Shown in pieces: positions 7,831 to 15,753 of a stretch of 64,000 nucleotides of DNA. The DNA comes from Polynucleobacter sp. AP-Kaivos-20-H2 (GTDB lineage: Bacteria > Pseudomonadota > Gammaproteobacteria > Burkholderiales > Burkholderiaceae), in assembly GCF_018882215.1 (NCBI RefSeq), contig NZ_JACVOX010000002.1, positions 558,001 through 622,000 of the forward strand, given 5' to 3'. The position numbers and the translations under genes were made by a program. How positions within the stretch are numbered: the first letter of the stretch is position 1; every line of letters starts with the position of its first letter. The notes beneath the pieces are model-generated. The model searched no databases. It was not told the origin of the DNA and saw nothing but the letters and a program-made list of their open reading frames with translations.

Positions 7831-9123
7831 ATGGACACCTTTTTTGACGATTGGCCGCTTTACAGCCAAGTTGCTCTAGTCCTATTTTTACTTGCACTAT
7901 CTGGCTTTTTCTCGATGGCAGAAACCAGCATGCTGTCCTCGAATCGTCATCGCCTACGTGCGATGGCCAATGGCGGCAATGCCGGTGCAGCGCTAGCTGA
8001 GAGACTCCTAAAGCGTATTGATTCATTGTTGTCGGTGTTACTGATTTCGAACAACCTGATCAATACCGTTCTTCCTATTTTAGTAACGGGGATTGCGCTG
8101 CATATTTTTGGTGATAGCGGTCTCGTACTCTCAATTGCTACTTTAGTTGTGGCCTTACTCATCATTATTTTTAGCGAGATTACTCCGAAGGTCATTGGCG
8201 CCGCTTTTCCAGAAAAGATTGCCTCCCATGTTGGCTGGTTTATTTTGCCACTCACTTTTGCATTAAAACCTTTGCTTTGGTTTATCAATAACTTTGTTTC
8301 TGGTCTTATGAAAGTATCTGGCCTGCAATCCTCTTCCGATAGCAGGGCTATGAGCAAAGAAGAGTTACGCAGTCTCGTTTTAGAGTCAAATCGTTTTGTC
8401 TCCAATCATCATCGCAACATCCTACTCAACTTATTCAACTTGGAAAACATTACCGTTGATGATGTGATGACACCCAGGTCCAAGATTGAGGTTTTGGATC
8501 TCTCAAGACCTATTGATGAAGTAGTCCAACAATTGGAAACTTGCTATCACAACAAATTACCCGTTTGCGATGGTGACTCTGAGCGTATTGTCGGGATCCT
8601 TTCTGTCAAAAAGGCCTTGTCCTTGCTAGGCGATACAGACCTTAAGCATGAAGACTTTAGGGTGTTATTAAACGAGCCTTACTTCATCCCCAGTAGCACC
8701 CCCGTATTGCAGCAAATGCAGTTTTTCCAAGATAACCAACAGCGCTTAAGTTTGGTTGTAAATGAATATGGTGAAGTTCTGGGGCTAGTGACTTTTGAAG
8801 ATATCGTAGAAGAGCTCATTGGTGAATTTACGACCTCTTTCTCCAACCTCTCAACTGATCCTCATTGGCTCCCGAATGGAACCTATATAGCAACAGGTGG
8901 TGCCTCGCTACGAGATCTCAATCGCTTACTCAACCTCGACCTCCCCTTGGATGGGCCGCGCACCTTAAACGGGCTCATTCTCGAAAAACTCGAGGCTATC
9001 CCCGATCATGATGTCAGCATTCGCATTGCTGGCATCGTCATGGAAATTGTTCAATTTGACGAACATGGTGTTAAAACAGTGAAGCTTTATCGTCCCGCCA
9101 TTCGGACTCAAGACCAAGATTGA
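7831..9123 (+). CDS. HlyC/CorC (CNNM-type) transporter family protein
   Basis: Membrane protein of the CorB/CorC family, linked in other bacteria to Mg or Co export. Domains in order: DUF21/CNNM transmembrane region (about residues 1-190, with AETSMLSSNRHR after helix 1), a CBS pair (about 205-330, with VMTPRSKI and VTFEDIVEELIGE) and a C-terminal CorC_HlyC domain. An in-frame TTG at 7798 would add 11 residues. The ATG at 7831 gives the more family-like start, MDTFFDDWPLY, with 430 residues. The next gene overlaps its stop by 4 bases. Confidence 0.88.
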   Translation: MDTFFDDWPLYSQVALVLFLLALSGFFSMAETSMLSSNRHRLRAMANGGNAGAALAERLLKRIDSLLSVLLISNNLINTVLPILVTGIALHIFGDSGLVLSIATLVVALLIIIFSEITPKVIGAAFPEKIASHVGWFILPLTFALKPLLWFINNFVSGLMKVSGLQSSSDSRAMSKEELRSLVLESNRFVSNHHRNILLNLFNLENITVDDVMTPRSKIEVLDLSRPIDEVVQQLETCYHNKLPVCDGDSERIVGILSVKKALSLLGDTDLKHEDFRVLLNEPYFIPSSTPVLQQMQFFQDNQQRLSLVVNEYGEVLGLVTFEDIVEELIGEFTTSFSNLSTDPHWLPNGTYIATGGASLRDLNRLLNLDLPLDGPRTLNGLILEKLEAIPDHDVSIRIAGIVMEIVQFDEHGVKTVKLYRPAIRTQDQD

Positions 9124-10199
9124 GCGTTGCCGCTGATGACTCACTAATCATTCGCACTTGGTATGAAATCGCTACATATGCCCTAGATGCTAGAGCGAGT
9201 GATATTCATATAGAGGCTGGGGCTCAAGCCACACTCATTCGTATTCGGGTCGATGGCCTGCTACAAATACAGTCGCATTACCCGATTGAATTTCATGACC
9301 GCCTCATCACACGAATCAAAGTTCTGGCGCGCTTAGATATTGCAGAAAAACGCCTGCCGCAAGATGGACGCCTTTGCATTGGCCATAATTTTTCCAAACC
9401 CAATATTGATTGCCGGGTCTCAATCTTGCCAACTCTTCATGGAGAAAAGGCGGTTATTCGCATACTGCCCAGTTGCTTAGAAGAGCTTGATCTTAAAGAC
9501 ATTGGCCTGCTCTCGGAACAACTTGAGATATTCCAGCAAGCCCTTGCTCAATCCAACGGGCTGATTCTAGTGACAGGACCGACTGGGAGCGGCAAGACTC
9601 GAACGCTCTATAGCTGTCTGCGTCAGCTCAATCAAAATCATCGCAATCTTTGCTCGATAGAAGACCCCATTGAAATTCGTCTTGCTGGAGTCAACCAAGT
9701 GGCCTATCACCCGCGGGCAGGTTTGGATTTTCCAACGATCATTCGCGCCCTTCTTCGACAAGATCCGGATGTCATCATGATTGGAGAAATCCGCGATGCC
9801 GCTACAGCTCAGCTTGCTATTCAGGCGGCTCAAACTGGGCATCTTGTTCTCAGCACCTTGCATACCCGCAATGCTTGTGGAGCAGTTCCTAGACTTGGCC
9901 ATCTAGGAGTAGATCAACAATCTCTGGAGTCCTGTCTCTTAAGCGTCAGCTCACAGCGTCTCGTTCGTAAAACCTGCACTCAATGTCTTGGATTAAAGAT
10001 CAAAAATAACGTGCCATGTTCATTCTGCAAAGGCAGCGGCTACCTTGGGCGCATTGGAGTTCATGAAGTACTAAGCAAAACCCATTTATTTGACTCATCC
10101 ACCTCATACGTCAGCATGCGAGATGCCGGATTAATCCATATGCAAGCAGGTCTTATTAATCAAGCAGCCCTAGATTCAGAAGTGGGCACATGGCATTAA
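9120..10199 (+). CDS. PilB/GspE-type assembly ATPase, short form
   Basis: Hexameric cytoplasmic ATPase that powers pilus or pseudopilus assembly. The 359-residue protein has Walker A GPTGSGKT (K159), an Asp-box and Walker B in QDPDVIMIGEIRD (about 214-226), a His-box in LSTLHT, and the zinc tetracysteine C286xxC289 to C300xxC303. It is about 200 residues shorter than typical PilB because the N-terminal MshEN/N1 domain is absent, so it begins directly at the ATPase-linked N2 domain. The start TTG overlaps the stop of the previous gene. It heads a compact pilBCD-like set overlapping coaE. Confidence 0.87.
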   Translation: MSVAADDSLIIRTWYEIATYALDARASDIHIEAGAQATLIRIRVDGLLQIQSHYPIEFHDRLITRIKVLARLDIAEKRLPQDGRLCIGHNFSKPNIDCRVSILPTLHGEKAVIRILPSCLEELDLKDIGLLSEQLEIFQQALAQSNGLILVTGPTGSGKTRTLYSCLRQLNQNHRNLCSIEDPIEIRLAGVNQVAYHPRAGLDFPTIIRALLRQDPDVIMIGEIRDAATAQLAIQAAQTGHLVLSTLHTRNACGAVPRLGHLGVDQQSLESCLLSVSSQRLVRKTCTQCLGLKIKNNVPCSFCKGSGYLGRIGVHEVLSKTHLFDSSTSYVSMRDAGLIHMQAGLINQAALDSEVGTWH

Positions 10200-11236
10200 A
10201 CAAGCAGAACCAACTTCATTTTGCCGAGCAACTTGTAACTTTGCTAGAGGCAGGTCTACCGCTCCTCAATGCGATTGAACTCATTTACTCAACCGCCCCA
10301 AAGGCCTGGATTCCTTGGGTGACTAGCATTCACACCCAGCTCAAAAAGGGTGAAAGTTTTTCTCAATGCTTGCGTGCCCAAGGAAATCTATTTTCTATGG
10401 AATTTATTAATCTGATTCGCGTCAGTGAGCGTACTGGTGACTTTCATCTGGCGCTAAAAACCATCTGCCAGCAACTGGAAGCCCAAATTGAATTGCGTCG
10501 AAAAATTCAACAGGCAATGAGTTATCCCGCCATCACCCTTACTAGCTCTTGCCTTCTGGTGATAGTAATGATGATTTGGGTTGTACCCGTCTTTAAGGAT
10601 GTTTTTGCTCATTTTCAAGCGGAGTTGCCAGCCCCGACTAAAGTGTTAATTCAAACATCCTCATGGTTTCAAGCGTTCTACCTTGAAATAGTGATAGCCC
10701 TCATTGGCTTTGCTGTGCTCTTTAGCCTTGCTTGGTCCAGGATCCCCAAAATTCAAAAATATTGTGATCGACTGAGCTTCTCTATACCGATGATTGGCCA
10801 GCTTCTCAGATTAGCAACACTTACCTACTGGTGTCGGACATTGGGTCATCTCCTAAAGTCTGGATTACCCCTTCCAGATGCATTGAGAGTTACCGCACAA
10901 TCATCTAACCACTGGCTCAGCCATGATTTCAGCGCTGATATATTCAAACACCTCACTCGCGGCTGGTCACTCGGAGATGCCATAACAAAAGCAGATCCCA
11001 AGCACCTACTATTTGATCAGGAAACATTGCAGCTCTTACGAATAGGATCTGAAAGTGGTGCGCTCGCTGAAATGCTACAAAAGCGCGCATCAATATTGGG
11101 CTCTCAATTAAGCAATCGCTTAAGTACCCTTAGCCAAAGCTTGGAGCCCTTGTTAATCATTATCGTTGGACTCATTATTGGAAGTCTGGTCATAATCTTA
11201 TATCTCCCCATCTTTAACCTAGGACAGATTGTTTAA
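10190..11236 (+). CDS. PilC/GspF-type inner-membrane assembly protein
   Basis: Polytopic platform protein that couples the assembly ATPase to the pilin. The 348-residue protein shows the two repeated T2SSF halves. The first starts near FAEQLVTLLEAGLPLLNAIELI and ends at a membrane segment around residues 120-140; the second starts near WCRTLGHLLKSGLPLPDAL and ends with a C-terminal membrane helix. It is shorter than usual PilC (about 400) because the extra N-terminal segment is missing. It overlaps the ATPase gene by 10 bases and shares one base with the peptidase gene. Confidence 0.9.
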   Translation: MALNKQNQLHFAEQLVTLLEAGLPLLNAIELIYSTAPKAWIPWVTSIHTQLKKGESFSQCLRAQGNLFSMEFINLIRVSERTGDFHLALKTICQQLEAQIELRRKIQQAMSYPAITLTSSCLLVIVMMIWVVPVFKDVFAHFQAELPAPTKVLIQTSSWFQAFYLEIVIALIGFAVLFSLAWSRIPKIQKYCDRLSFSIPMIGQLLRLATLTYWCRTLGHLLKSGLPLPDALRVTAQSSNHWLSHDFSADIFKHLTRGWSLGDAITKADPKHLLFDQETLQLLRIGSESGALAEMLQKRASILGSQLSNRLSTLSQSLEPLLIIIVGLIIGSLVIILYLPIFNLGQIV

Positions 11237-11736
11237 TGGGTAATTTTGTTTTGCTCGACTGGATCCGAATATCCCTTATAGCGATCTTGGTGTACTTAGC
11301 GTATTACGATTTGCGCACCTTTCGTTTGCCTGATGTCATCACCTTACCGCTCATCTTGCTGGGTCTCTTGTTTAATAGTCTTTCAAATCAACGCTTTATT
11401 TCTTCTCAAGACGCAATCATTGGAGCGATCCTAGGCTACACCTGTCTTTGGCTCCTCAACCTTCTTTATCGGATAGTCAAAAAGCAAGATGGGATTGGAA
11501 TGGGTGATGCCAAACTATTGGCAGCCTTGGGTGCTTGGCTTGGCTGGTTTGCATTACCCAGTATTTTACTAATGGCATCCCTGACCGGACTGATTGGCGG
11601 CATTTTCTGGCTGGAGTGGAATAAACAAAATCATCGCTCAGCTTTTCCGTTTGGCCCTTTTCTGACTATTGCTGGCATTATTGAGTTGTTATGGCCACAA
11701 ACCCTACAAACCCTCCTTCTGAGCAAGCTGATCTAG
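11236..11736 (+). CDS. Prepilin peptidase (A24 family), lacking the N-terminal domain
   Basis: Membrane aspartyl protease that removes prepilin leader peptides. The two catalytic aspartates of A24 enzymes are present: D25 in YYDLRTFRLPD and D91 in GIGMGDAK. The protein is only 166 residues, about 100 fewer than standard PilD. The N-terminal cytoplasmic domain with paired CxxC motifs, needed for N-methylation, is absent, so it may process without methylating, like the short TadV/CpaA peptidases. About six membrane segments. It overlaps coaE by 46 bases in another frame. Confidence 0.87.
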   Translation: MGNFVLLDWIRISLIAILVYLAYYDLRTFRLPDVITLPLILLGLLFNSLSNQRFISSQDAIIGAILGYTCLWLLNLLYRIVKKQDGIGMGDAKLLAALGAWLGWFALPSILLMASLTGLIGGIFWLEWNKQNHRSAFPFGPFLTIAGIIELLWPQTLQTLLLSKLI

Positions 11737-12377
11737 GCATCCTCAAAGGGCATGTACCCTTTGTAGGTCTAACTGGTGGCATTGGCTCAGGAAAGACCGC
11801 CGTGAGCGATCAGCTCGCTCAACTGGGCGCAGGTATTGTTGACACCGATCTCATCGCCCATCAGATCACCGCCCCAAATGGAGTGGCTATCCCCTTCATT
11901 CAAAAACAATTTGGCTCTGATTTTGTTGGTTCAAGCGGGGCGCTTGATAGAGTCAAGATGCGTACATTGGTCTTTGCCAATCCCCAAGCTAGAAAGTCTC
12001 TGGAAGCAATCACCCACCCCCTTATAAGGGAAGAAACCATTCGGCAAGCCAAACAGCTCATAGAAGATCAGGTGCCTTACCTTGTTTTTGTGGTCCCTCT
12101 GTTGGTTGAATCAGGCAATTGGGCGCCCCTTTTGGACTACCTCATAGTAGTGGACTGTCCAGAGGAAACTCAAATTGAACGTGTGATGCACCGCAGCAAA
12201 TTACCCCGAAACGAGGTTGAGAGGATTCTGAAGGCTCAAGCCAGCAGAGAAGAGCGTATTTCCAGGGCGGATATGGTCATTGAGAATCAGGGCTCTCTTG
12301 AGAACTTAAAAACTGAAGTATTAAAGTTGAACGAAAAAATCTTACAGATTCAGAAAGATCGCACCAGTTCGTCATAG
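11691..12377 (+). CDS. coaE: Dephospho-CoA kinase
   Basis: Last step of coenzyme A synthesis: phosphorylates the 3'-hydroxyl of dephospho-CoA with ATP. The 228-residue protein has the P-loop GGIGSGKT at residues 29-36, DTDLIAHQIT just after, and VVDCPEETQIERV later, all typical. It has about 20 residues ahead of the usual N-terminus, but no in-frame start codon lies closer, so the long overlap with the peptidase gene appears real. Linkage of pilD, coaE and zapD is widespread in beta- and gammaproteobacteria. Confidence 0.93.
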   Translation: MATNPTNPPSEQADLGILKGHVPFVGLTGGIGSGKTAVSDQLAQLGAGIVDTDLIAHQITAPNGVAIPFIQKQFGSDFVGSSGALDRVKMRTLVFANPQARKSLEAITHPLIREETIRQAKQLIEDQVPYLVFVVPLLVESGNWAPLLDYLIVVDCPEETQIERVMHRSKLPRNEVERILKAQASREERISRADMVIENQGSLENLKTEVLKLNEKILQIQKDRTSSS

Positions 12378-12388
12378 AATATGGGCTT

Positions 12389-13141
12389 GTGATTGTTTAC
12401 GAATACCCCTTTAACGAATTAGTTCGAAGCATGCTTCGATTGGAGTATTTGTTCGCCCGCTTCAACCACTTTGTCCGCTCTGATGACCCAGAGTTGCACC
12501 ACAATGCCATCTCTATTTTGTTTGATCTTGGTGACATCGGTGCACGCGGTGACATCAAGTCTTTACTACTCAAAGAATTTGAGCGTCAAAAATATACACT
12601 CAATGGATTGAAGTCATCCCAAAAAGTTGATCAAGAGGCGCTGACACAAACGCTTTCAGAAATTGATTCCGTTGCTAAGTGTATTAATCAATCAACAGGC
12701 AGACCCAACTCTGTGATTACTGAAAGTGAATGGTTAAATGCGATTCGCACCAGATTAAATATTCCAGGTGGCACCAGTCCAATTGATTTGCCTAGCTATC
12801 ATGCCTGGAAAAATAGTCCATCATCTGAGCGACGTGAATTGCTTGAAAAATACGTTGGGCCGCTCTTGCCATGGCATGAGGCATGCCAATTATTTTTACG
12901 GCTGTTACGTCAATCAGGCGAGGCTAAAGATGTGGTCGCGCACAATGGATCTTTTCAGCAAGCTCCATCTGGCAAGGTGTATCAGTTAATGCGCATTGCC
13001 GTAGAAGATGATGCTTTGTTTTCTGAAATTAGCGCAAATAAATATTTACTCTCAGTTCGCTTCTTAAAGTCCGAACGCGATAAAAAAGCACAGTTGGTAA
13101 GTGCTGATGTGCCATTCAAACTCACCCTCTGCCAGTTTTAA
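12389..13141 (+). CDS. zapD: Cell division protein ZapD
   Basis: Cytoplasmic protein that bundles FtsZ protofilaments and stabilises the Z ring. The 250-residue product starts at GTG and opens with VYEYPFNELVRSMLRLEYLF, the conserved DUF1342/ZapD beginning. A later PGGTSPIDLPSYHAW segment is also typical. It lies 11 bases after coaE, the usual coaE-zapD pair. Its stop codon overlaps that of the converging Nudix gene in a TTAA. Confidence 0.92.
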   Translation: MIVYEYPFNELVRSMLRLEYLFARFNHFVRSDDPELHHNAISILFDLGDIGARGDIKSLLLKEFERQKYTLNGLKSSQKVDQEALTQTLSEIDSVAKCINQSTGRPNSVITESEWLNAIRTRLNIPGGTSPIDLPSYHAWKNSPSSERRELLEKYVGPLLPWHEACQLFLRLLRQSGEAKDVVAHNGSFQQAPSGKVYQLMRIAVEDDALFSEISANKYLLSVRFLKSERDKKAQLVSADVPFKLTLCQF

Positions 13142-13554
13142 GTCAAAAGGGCTCTTAGCCTTTCTAGCATGGGCCAGGCGGCCGGCAATAAGGGCTCAAC
13201 ACTAGGCTTTTCGGCAGCAAGTAACTCCCACGATAAGGCTTGATTCTCACAACCTTTGGGAACCCCTCTCCAATCGCGAATAATGCTCACATGCAAGCGA
13301 ACATAGGCATGCGGGTAATCATGCTCTAAAACGGTAAGCTCTTCACTAGATTGAATATCAATACCGAGCTCTTCTTGAAGTTCTCGCCTCAGCGCCTCGA
13401 AAACCGTTTCCCCTTTTTCAATTTTTCCACCGGGAACTTCCCAATAACCAGCGTAGGGCTTGCCTTCAGGTCTCTGCCCTAAAAGATAGCGGCCATCAGA
13501 ATCCAGCAAAATTCCTGCTGCCACTTCAGTAACTGGGCGCTTGACTTCACTCAT
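13138..13554 (-). CDS. Nudix hydrolase, MutT-like
   Basis: Hydrolyses nucleoside diphosphate derivatives, probably oxidised purine nucleotides. The full Nudix box is present: GKIEKGETVFEALRREL followed by QEELGI, fitting GX5EX7REUXEEXGU. A YWEVPGG lead-in, found in MutT/8-oxo-dGTPases, comes just before. The frame is open upstream to 13683, but the added residues overlap the ATPase gene. The ATG at 13554 (MSEVKRPVTEVAAGIL) gives a normal 138-residue MutT. It is the last gene of argJ-ATPase-Nudix, 10 bases after the ATPase. MutT is the likeliest of several Nudix functions. Confidence 0.88.
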   Translation of the reverse strand: MSEVKRPVTEVAAGILLDSDGRYLLGQRPEGKPYAGYWEVPGGKIEKGETVFEALRRELQEELGIDIQSSEELTVLEHDYPHAYVRLHVSIIRDWRGVPKGCENQALSWELLAAEKPSVEPLLPAAWPMLERLRALLT

Positions 13555-13564
13555 CAAAAAGATC

Positions 13565-14422
13565 TTAAGCTTTTGAACCAGTCCAATGCTTAGCAAATTG
13601 CCAAGCAACGCGGCCCGAGCGTGAGCCGCGCTCCAATGCCCAAACCAATGCTTCTGAACGCGCCGCTTCAATTTGCTCAGCACTTAAACCAAAATGCTGC
13701 AACCAATGCGCCACAATCGCCAAATACTCATCTTGTTTTGGCGGGTAAAAAGACAACCAAAGACCGAAGCGCTCTGATAAAGAAATCTTTTCTTCAACTA
13801 CCTCACCAGGATGAATTTCGCCATCATCGTTATGAACGTATGTCTCGTTGTCCTTCATATACTCAGGCAATAAATGACGACGATTAGAAGTGGCATAAAT
13901 CAAAATATTGTCGACTTGAGCTGAAACTGAGCCGTCTAGAGCAGATTTCATGGCCTTATAGCCGGATTCGCCATCCTCAAACGAGAGGTCATCACAGAAA
14001 ATGATGAAACGCTCTGGGCGATCGGCCAAGAGCTCGGTAATATCAGCCAAATCAGCTAGATGCTCCTTCTCAACCTCAACCAGACGCAAGCCTTGGCTGG
14101 CAAACTCATGCAAACTCGCCTTGATCAGCGAGGACTTTCCAGTTCCCCTGGCACCAGTCAACAAAATATTGTTAGCAGGCTTTTTTTGAATAAAGTTTTT
14201 AGTGTTATCGCGTATGGCGTCACGCTGACGATCAATATTCTGCAAATCCTCAAAAGTAATGTCCGCAACATGCTTTACAGGTTGCAAAAATCCAATGCTG
14301 CCAAAGATACTATCGCGCCTACGCCATCTATATGCAGTAGAAGATTTCCACTGCTCCTCAGTCAAAGGCTTTGGTAAAAAAGTATCGAGATGGTCTAAAA
14401 GACGGTCTAATTTTTCATTCAT
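13565..14422 (-). CDS. AAA-type ATP-binding protein (DUF815 family)
   Basis: P-loop ATPase of unknown cellular role. The 285-residue protein has Walker A LLTGARGTGKSSL near residue 90 and a Walker B-like FIIFCDDLSF, followed by sensor-like ATSNRRHLLPE. These match the DUF815 family of predicted ATPases found beside argJ and mutT in many betaproteobacteria. It follows argJ by 15 bases and precedes the Nudix gene by 10, so the three are likely cotranscribed. The conserved linkage suggests a shared transcript rather than a known shared pathway. Confidence 0.85.
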   Translation of the reverse strand: MNEKLDRLLDHLDTFLPKPLTEEQWKSSTAYRWRRRDSIFGSIGFLQPVKHVADITFEDLQNIDRQRDAIRDNTKNFIQKKPANNILLTGARGTGKSSLIKASLHEFASQGLRLVEVEKEHLADLADITELLADRPERFIIFCDDLSFEDGESGYKAMKSALDGSVSAQVDNILIYATSNRRHLLPEYMKDNETYVHNDDGEIHPGEVVEEKISLSERFGLWLSFYPPKQDEYLAIVAHWLQHFGLSAEQIEAARSEALVWALERGSRSGRVAWQFAKHWTGSKA

Positions 14423-14437
14423 ATTTCGGAGAGTCTT

Positions 14438-15673
14438 TTATGAGCGGTAATCTGCATTAATAGATACATAGTCATGCGACAAGTCACAAGTCCACATAGT
14501 TTGTGTAGCGTTGCCGCGACCTAAGTCAATCTTGACGGTGATTTCTGGAGCCCGCATGACCCTCTGACCATCAGCCTCCTGGTAATCGGGATTACGGCCA
14601 CCATTTTTAGCAACCCAAACATCACCCAGCCACATTTGCACACGATTTACATCTAAATCGGTGATACCTGCATAGCCAATCGCTGCCAGGATGCGGCCCA
14701 AATTAGGATCACTTGCAAAGAAAGCAGTTTTAACCAAGGGCGAATGCGCAACTGCCTTGGCAACTAAGTGACACTCATCTTGAGTCTTGCCACCAAGTAC
14801 TTCGATCGTTATAAATTTAGTTGCACCTTCACCATCGCGCACAATCATTTGCGCTAGTTTTCTGGCCAAGGAAATTAATGCATCTCGCAAGATGGCATAA
14901 CTAGGATCGTTCGCTGATTGAATTTGCACTGACGACTGACCTGTCGCCATAATGATGAAAGAGTCATTAGTAGATGTATCACCATCAATAGTGATCGCAT
15001 TAAATGAAAGGTCCGCTATCTCACGAGTCAGACTACTCAAGAGTCCAGGCGCAAATCCAGCATCAGTAGCAATGAATCCCAACATGGTTGCCATATTAGG
15101 GTGAATCATGCCAGCACCTTTGCAGATACCAGTAATAGTCACCATCCCCGCGGGCGTTTGCACAGTTACTGAAGTTGCTTTAGGCTGAGTATCCGTGGTC
15201 ATGATGGCTTCAGCCGCATCAAACCAATTGTCCTCACCTAGATTTGCTACTGCCTTTGGCAAAGCGCTAATAATTTTCTCAATCGGAAGCGGCTCAAGAA
15301 TCACGCCCGTTGAAAAAGGCAGAATCTGCTCTGGATGAATCTTCAGATCTTTAGCTAAAGCTGCACAGGTTTCTAGGGCGTGTTTCATGCCAGATTCGCC
15401 AGTCCCAGCATTAGCATTACCGGTATTCACCACCAGAGCTCGAATTTCACCATTACGACCTTCTCGCGCCAGATGCTCGCGACAAACTTGAACTGGAGCA
15501 GCACAAAAACGATTTAAAGTAAAAACACCGGCAACCTGGGAACCAGGAGCTAAAGTCATCACCAATAAATCTTTACGATTTGCCTTCTTGATACCGGCTT
15601 CGGCGATGCCCATCTCAAAACCTTTGATAGGCTTTAATTCGGCTTTTTGGGGGAGGGGTAAGTTAACAGTCAT
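14438..15673 (-). CDS. argJ: Bifunctional glutamate N-acetyltransferase/N-acetylglutamate synthase
   Basis: Recycles the acetyl group from N-acetylornithine to glutamate in the cyclic arginine pathway. The 411-residue precursor has the self-cleavage site [10 protein letters not shown], with the nucleophile T196 at the start of the beta chain, plus the [12 protein letters not shown] glycine-rich block. The protein should split into two chains of about 195 and 216 residues. ATG 15673 (MTVNLPLPQ) was preferred to the ATG nine codons upstream. A terminator precedes the gene at 15702-15732. Confidence 0.96.
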   Translation of the reverse strand: MTVNLPLPQKAELKPIKGFEMGIAEAGIKKANRKDLLVMTLAPGSQVAGVFTLNRFCAAPVQVCREHLAREGRNGEIRALVVNTGNANAGTGESGMKHALETCAALAKDLKIHPEQILPFSTGVILEPLPIEKIISALPKAVANLGEDNWFDAAEAIMTTDTQPKATSVTVQTPAGMVTITGICKGAGMIHPNMATMLGFIATDAGFAPGLLSSLTREIADLSFNAITIDGDTSTNDSFIIMATGQSSVQIQSANDPSYAILRDALISLARKLAQMIVRDGEGATKFITIEVLGGKTQDECHLVAKAVAHSPLVKTAFFASDPNLGRILAAIGYAGITDLDVNRVQMWLGDVWVAKNGGRNPDYQEADGQRVMRAPEITVKIDLGRGNATQTMWTCDLSHDYVSINADYRS

Positions 15674-15701
15674 AGTCTGATAATTGTAGATGAGGCTCAA
15701 A

Positions 15702-15732
15702 AATAAAGCGCACCTTCTAGGCGCGCTTTATT
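15702..15732 (-). terminator. Rho-independent terminator after the dehydrogenase operon
   Basis: On the minus strand AATAAAGCGC and GCGCTTTATT form a 10-base stem with an 11-base loop, running into TTTATTTTTG. It separates the iorAB-like genes from argJ. Confidence 0.85.
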
Positions 15733-15753
15733 GCTTAAACCCCATCACAGATG

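Noticed and set aside
7947..8405. 152-codon open frame on the minus strand inside the CorC-family gene
   Set aside because: Antisense to conserved membrane and CBS coding sequence, with no start context or domain.
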